The notes under the pieces are model-generated. The model was given only the letters and a program-made list of their open reading frames with translations. It ran no database searches and was not told the origin of the DNA. This document shows positions 61,976-64,000 of a stretch of DNA of 64,000 nucleotides, piece by piece; position 1 is the first letter of the stretch, and each line of letters opens with the position of its first letter. Made by a program: the position numbers and the translations under genes. Origin of the DNA: Ignelater luminosus (taxonomy: Eukaryota > Arthropoda > Insecta > Coleoptera > Elateridae); NCBI GenBank assembly GCA_011009095.1, contig VTPC01000810.1, positions 190,606-254,605 of the forward strand, read 5' to 3'.

Positions 61976-62726
61976 CCAAAAACCCACATGTTGTCAGAAA
62001 CATTGAAAACCCAGACTGTATTATTTATGTCTGTTTTAGGCAATGTAAGATTCCTAGGAAATGTCCCCCAACTCCATAGATCAGGGATAGACAACCAAGA
62101 CTTTGCTGAAATCTTGACCATTCTTTTGTTAACTACGATAAAATCGTAATTCTTCAAGGTTTGGGCAAAAATCGTTCCGCTAGAACGCTTAGATGCTGGG
62201 CCATTTACACCCGATGTACTGGATGCTTATATCTGTGACATAGATCGATCTATCATTTCACTGAGAAAACCTCGATGTAGAAGTTTAGAGTCTTTAAGAC
62301 ACGAGTTCACGGGATTAAAAATTTGATGGTAACAAAACATCAAACCCCGATAATATCAAGGTGATTCTTTTTAGATTCCTACACATCAAAAGAGAATTTT
62401 TTCTGTCCGTCTCATCTTTTCCTGGAATTTATTCATCGCGCGAACTACTTGGTAAAGATGCCAACCCAACAAATATGTCAGAAACATGAAAAATCTAGAC
62501 TCTTATTATTTGTTTCTGTTTTTGGCAAAGTAAGGTCCTTAAAGAATCATCTTCAGCTACATAGATCGAGGTCCATTAAATCACACTTCACTGACGAGAC
62601 TTCGCTGTAAGAGTTAAGAGTCTTTTCAACACAAGTTTATTCAATGAGAAATTTGGTGATGGTGACAGAAGATCAAACCCAAACCCAAACTGTATCCAAG
62701 TAGTTCTCTTCAGACTTCTACATATA
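61976..62726. repeat. Tandemly duplicated segment, second unit internally deleted
   Basis: GTCAGAAACATTGAAAACC (61994) recurs as GTCAGAAACATGAAAAATC (62477). AGACTGTATTATTTATGTC recurs as AGACTCTTATTATTTGTTTC. GATGTAGAAGTTTAGAGTCT (62273) recurs as GCTGTAAGAGTTAAGAGTCT (62604), with further matches to CCTACACATCA / TCTACATATAC at the end. The offset falls from about 484 to about 325 bp, so roughly 160 bp was lost from the second unit, apparently between two CATAGATC words. The Mos1-like mariner is inserted at the end of the second unit. Confidence 0.7.
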
Positions 62727-63997
62727 CCAGGTGTATACCTATGAAATGAGACTTTCAGCTATTAGACCACAGTTCTTGCTAGGAGTATTTTTAAACTGTC
62801 CCAAATGTCTTATTTTTTTCGTCTGTCATCTGTCAACAATATTCAATTCATTGTTTGTGATGTTTCATACAACAACGCATTTTTTTCGCTCTTAAAAATG
62901 TCGAATTTCGTGCCTTCAAACTACGATTTGCGGACATCGTTGATTTTCTGTTATCAATTGAAGAAAAACGCTTCTCAAGCTCATCAAATGCTTATAGAAG
63001 CTTACGGTGGACATGCTCTAAGCAGAGCACAGTGCTTCAGGTGGTTTGAAAAATTCCGAAGTGGTGATTTTAGCGTGGAGAACGAGGAACGTGGCCGGCC
63101 ACCGAAAAAGTTTGAGGACACCGAATTGCAAGCATTGTTGAATGAAGATGATGGTCAAACGCAAGAAATGATGGCAGAGCAGTTGGGAGTGACCCAAAAA
63201 ACCATTTGCAAACGTTTGAAAGACATGGGCATGATTTTAAAGGTCGGAAGATGGGTGCCGCATGAACTGACTGAAAGGCAGCAAGAGAACCGAAAAACCA
63301 CTTGTGAAATGCTGCTCTCCCGGTTCAAAAGGAAGTCTTTTTTGCATCGAATCGTTACGGGTGTATTTCTCCAATCCCAAGCGTAAACGATCGTATGGTC
63401 CGCCCGGCCACAAGCCAAAATCAACGGCCAAACCAAATCGCTTCGGCCGCAAGGCAATGCTGTGTGTTTTCTGGGATCAGCATGGTATGATTTGGTACGA
63501 GCTATTAAAACCAGGTGAAACAGTTGACGGTGCACGCTACCAACGACAATTGGCCGATTCGAACAGCGCTATACACCGAAAACGCCCAGAATATGCCGAT
63601 CGGCGTCACAAAGTAATTTTTCTTGATGACAATGCACCACCACATCGAACAAGAGCGACCCGGGAATTGGTGGAGACGTACGATTGGGAACCGCTGGTGC
63701 ATGCGGCTTACTCACCAGACTTGGCGCCTTCCGATTATCATTTGTTTGCATCGATGGGCCACGCACTTTCCGAGCAGCGCTTCAATTCTCACGAAGAAGC
63801 CAAAAAATGGCTCGATGATTGGTTTGCGGCCAAAGACGGCCAATTTTTTTGGCGCGGCATTCACAAATTGCCTGAGAGATGGGTAAAATGTGTCGCTAGC
63901 GATGGCTATTATTTTGAAGATTAAATTTGTAACCATTTTTTGTTAATAAACGTTTAAAATTGAAAAAAAAAGTCTCATTTCATAGGTATACACCTGG
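62727..63997 (+). mobile_element. Mos1-like mariner element (mauritiana type), complete ends
   Basis: This 1271-bp element has TA at both sides (62725-62726 and 63998-63999). Its terminal inverted repeats of nearly 29 bp begin CCAGGTGTATACCTATGAAA. The outer CCAGGTGTA resembles the Mos1 repeat. It has landed in the second unit of a duplicated repeat (61976-62726) and reaches almost to the window edge. It is a different subfamily from the mariner pair at 36.9 and 52.3 kb. Confidence 0.96.
62898..63924 (+). pseudogene. Mos1-like mariner transposase with the first catalytic Asp deleted
   Basis: The start is at MSNFVPSNYDLR (62898), matching the position of the Mos1 start; the 31 upstream codons are leader. 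HTH regions, WVPHELTERQ and SFLHRIVTG are in one frame. YFSNPKRKRSYG, LDDNAPPH, YSPDLAPSDYHLFASMGHAL, RGIHKLPERWVKC and GYYFED are in another. At the join (about 63360) the family motif TGDEKW is cut to TG. A loss of about 14 bases, probably between short GGTG repeats, removes the first catalytic aspartate and shifts the frame. The remaining two aspartates keep 34 residues between them. The gene is otherwise uninterrupted, so the loss looks young. Confidence 0.94.
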
Positions 63998-64000
63998 TAG

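Noticed and set aside
45284..62726. Upstream ZIP11 exons (HNVPEG helix, LDGSLGFAAGVM helix)
   Set aside because: I looked for the reverse complement of the HN-x-PEG codons and of FESAR before a donor and found no match; the exons are probably beyond the right edge.
1..64000. CRISPR arrays, rRNA operons, prokaryotic operons or integrated viral genes
   Set aside because: No regular short repeat-spacer pattern, no rRNA cores and no viral replication or structural gene motifs were seen; the sequence is eukaryotic with spliceosomal introns.

Overview
This window is AT-rich, intron- and transposon-dominated animal DNA, almost certainly from an insect. The signs are mariner elements of two subfamilies, a ZMYM1/DUF4371-type hAT element, an arthropod-type Mutator-like transposase and a PIF/Harbinger fragment. 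They sit in and around a host gene with very long introns. I cannot fix the order of insect from the sequence alone.

The one recognisable host gene lies on the minus strand: the 3' third of a ZIP11 (SLC39A11, GufA-type) zinc transporter. Its last three exons are at 45185-45283, 34701-34859 and 29808-29886. Their splice sites and codon phases fit exactly, and the TAG stop is at 29808-29810. They are separated by introns of about 10.3 kb and 4.8 kb. The 5' exons were not found and probably lie beyond 64000.

Layout. 1-860: diverged tandem repeat of about 300 bp. 7085-7493: an unrecognised, frame-split coding-like segment. 11360-12300: a second diverged tandem repeat, of about 365 bp. 19596-19997: PIF/Harbinger remnant. 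20463-20870: duplicated 227-bp-period segment. 22200-22960 and 57194-57560: GC-richer, hairpin-rich segments that look like two relatives of one repeat. 29.4-45.3 kb: ZIP11 exons and introns; the large intron holds a mariner (36933-38225, minus), a 778-bp terminal-inverted-repeat MITE (39949-40726) and a degraded hAT element (41531-43902). 47.9-48.6 kb: GC-rich unidentified segment. 52316-53608: a second copy of the same mariner, in the opposite orientation. 54225-55778: Mutator-like transposase pseudogene. 61976-62726: tandemly duplicated segment interrupted by a third mariner, of the Mos1/mauritiana type (62727-63997).

None of the transposase genes is intact. The two sister mariners share one single-base frameshift in an A-run. 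The Mos1-like copy has lost its first catalytic aspartate to a small deletion. The hAT and Mutator-like genes carry several stops and frameshifts. No rRNA, canonical tRNA, CRISPR or prokaryotic feature was seen. The most interesting unexplained items are the covarying hairpin repeat (22.2/57.2 kb), the mariner pair with a shared lesion in inverted orientation around a ZIP11 exon, and the frame-split ORF near 7.2 kb.
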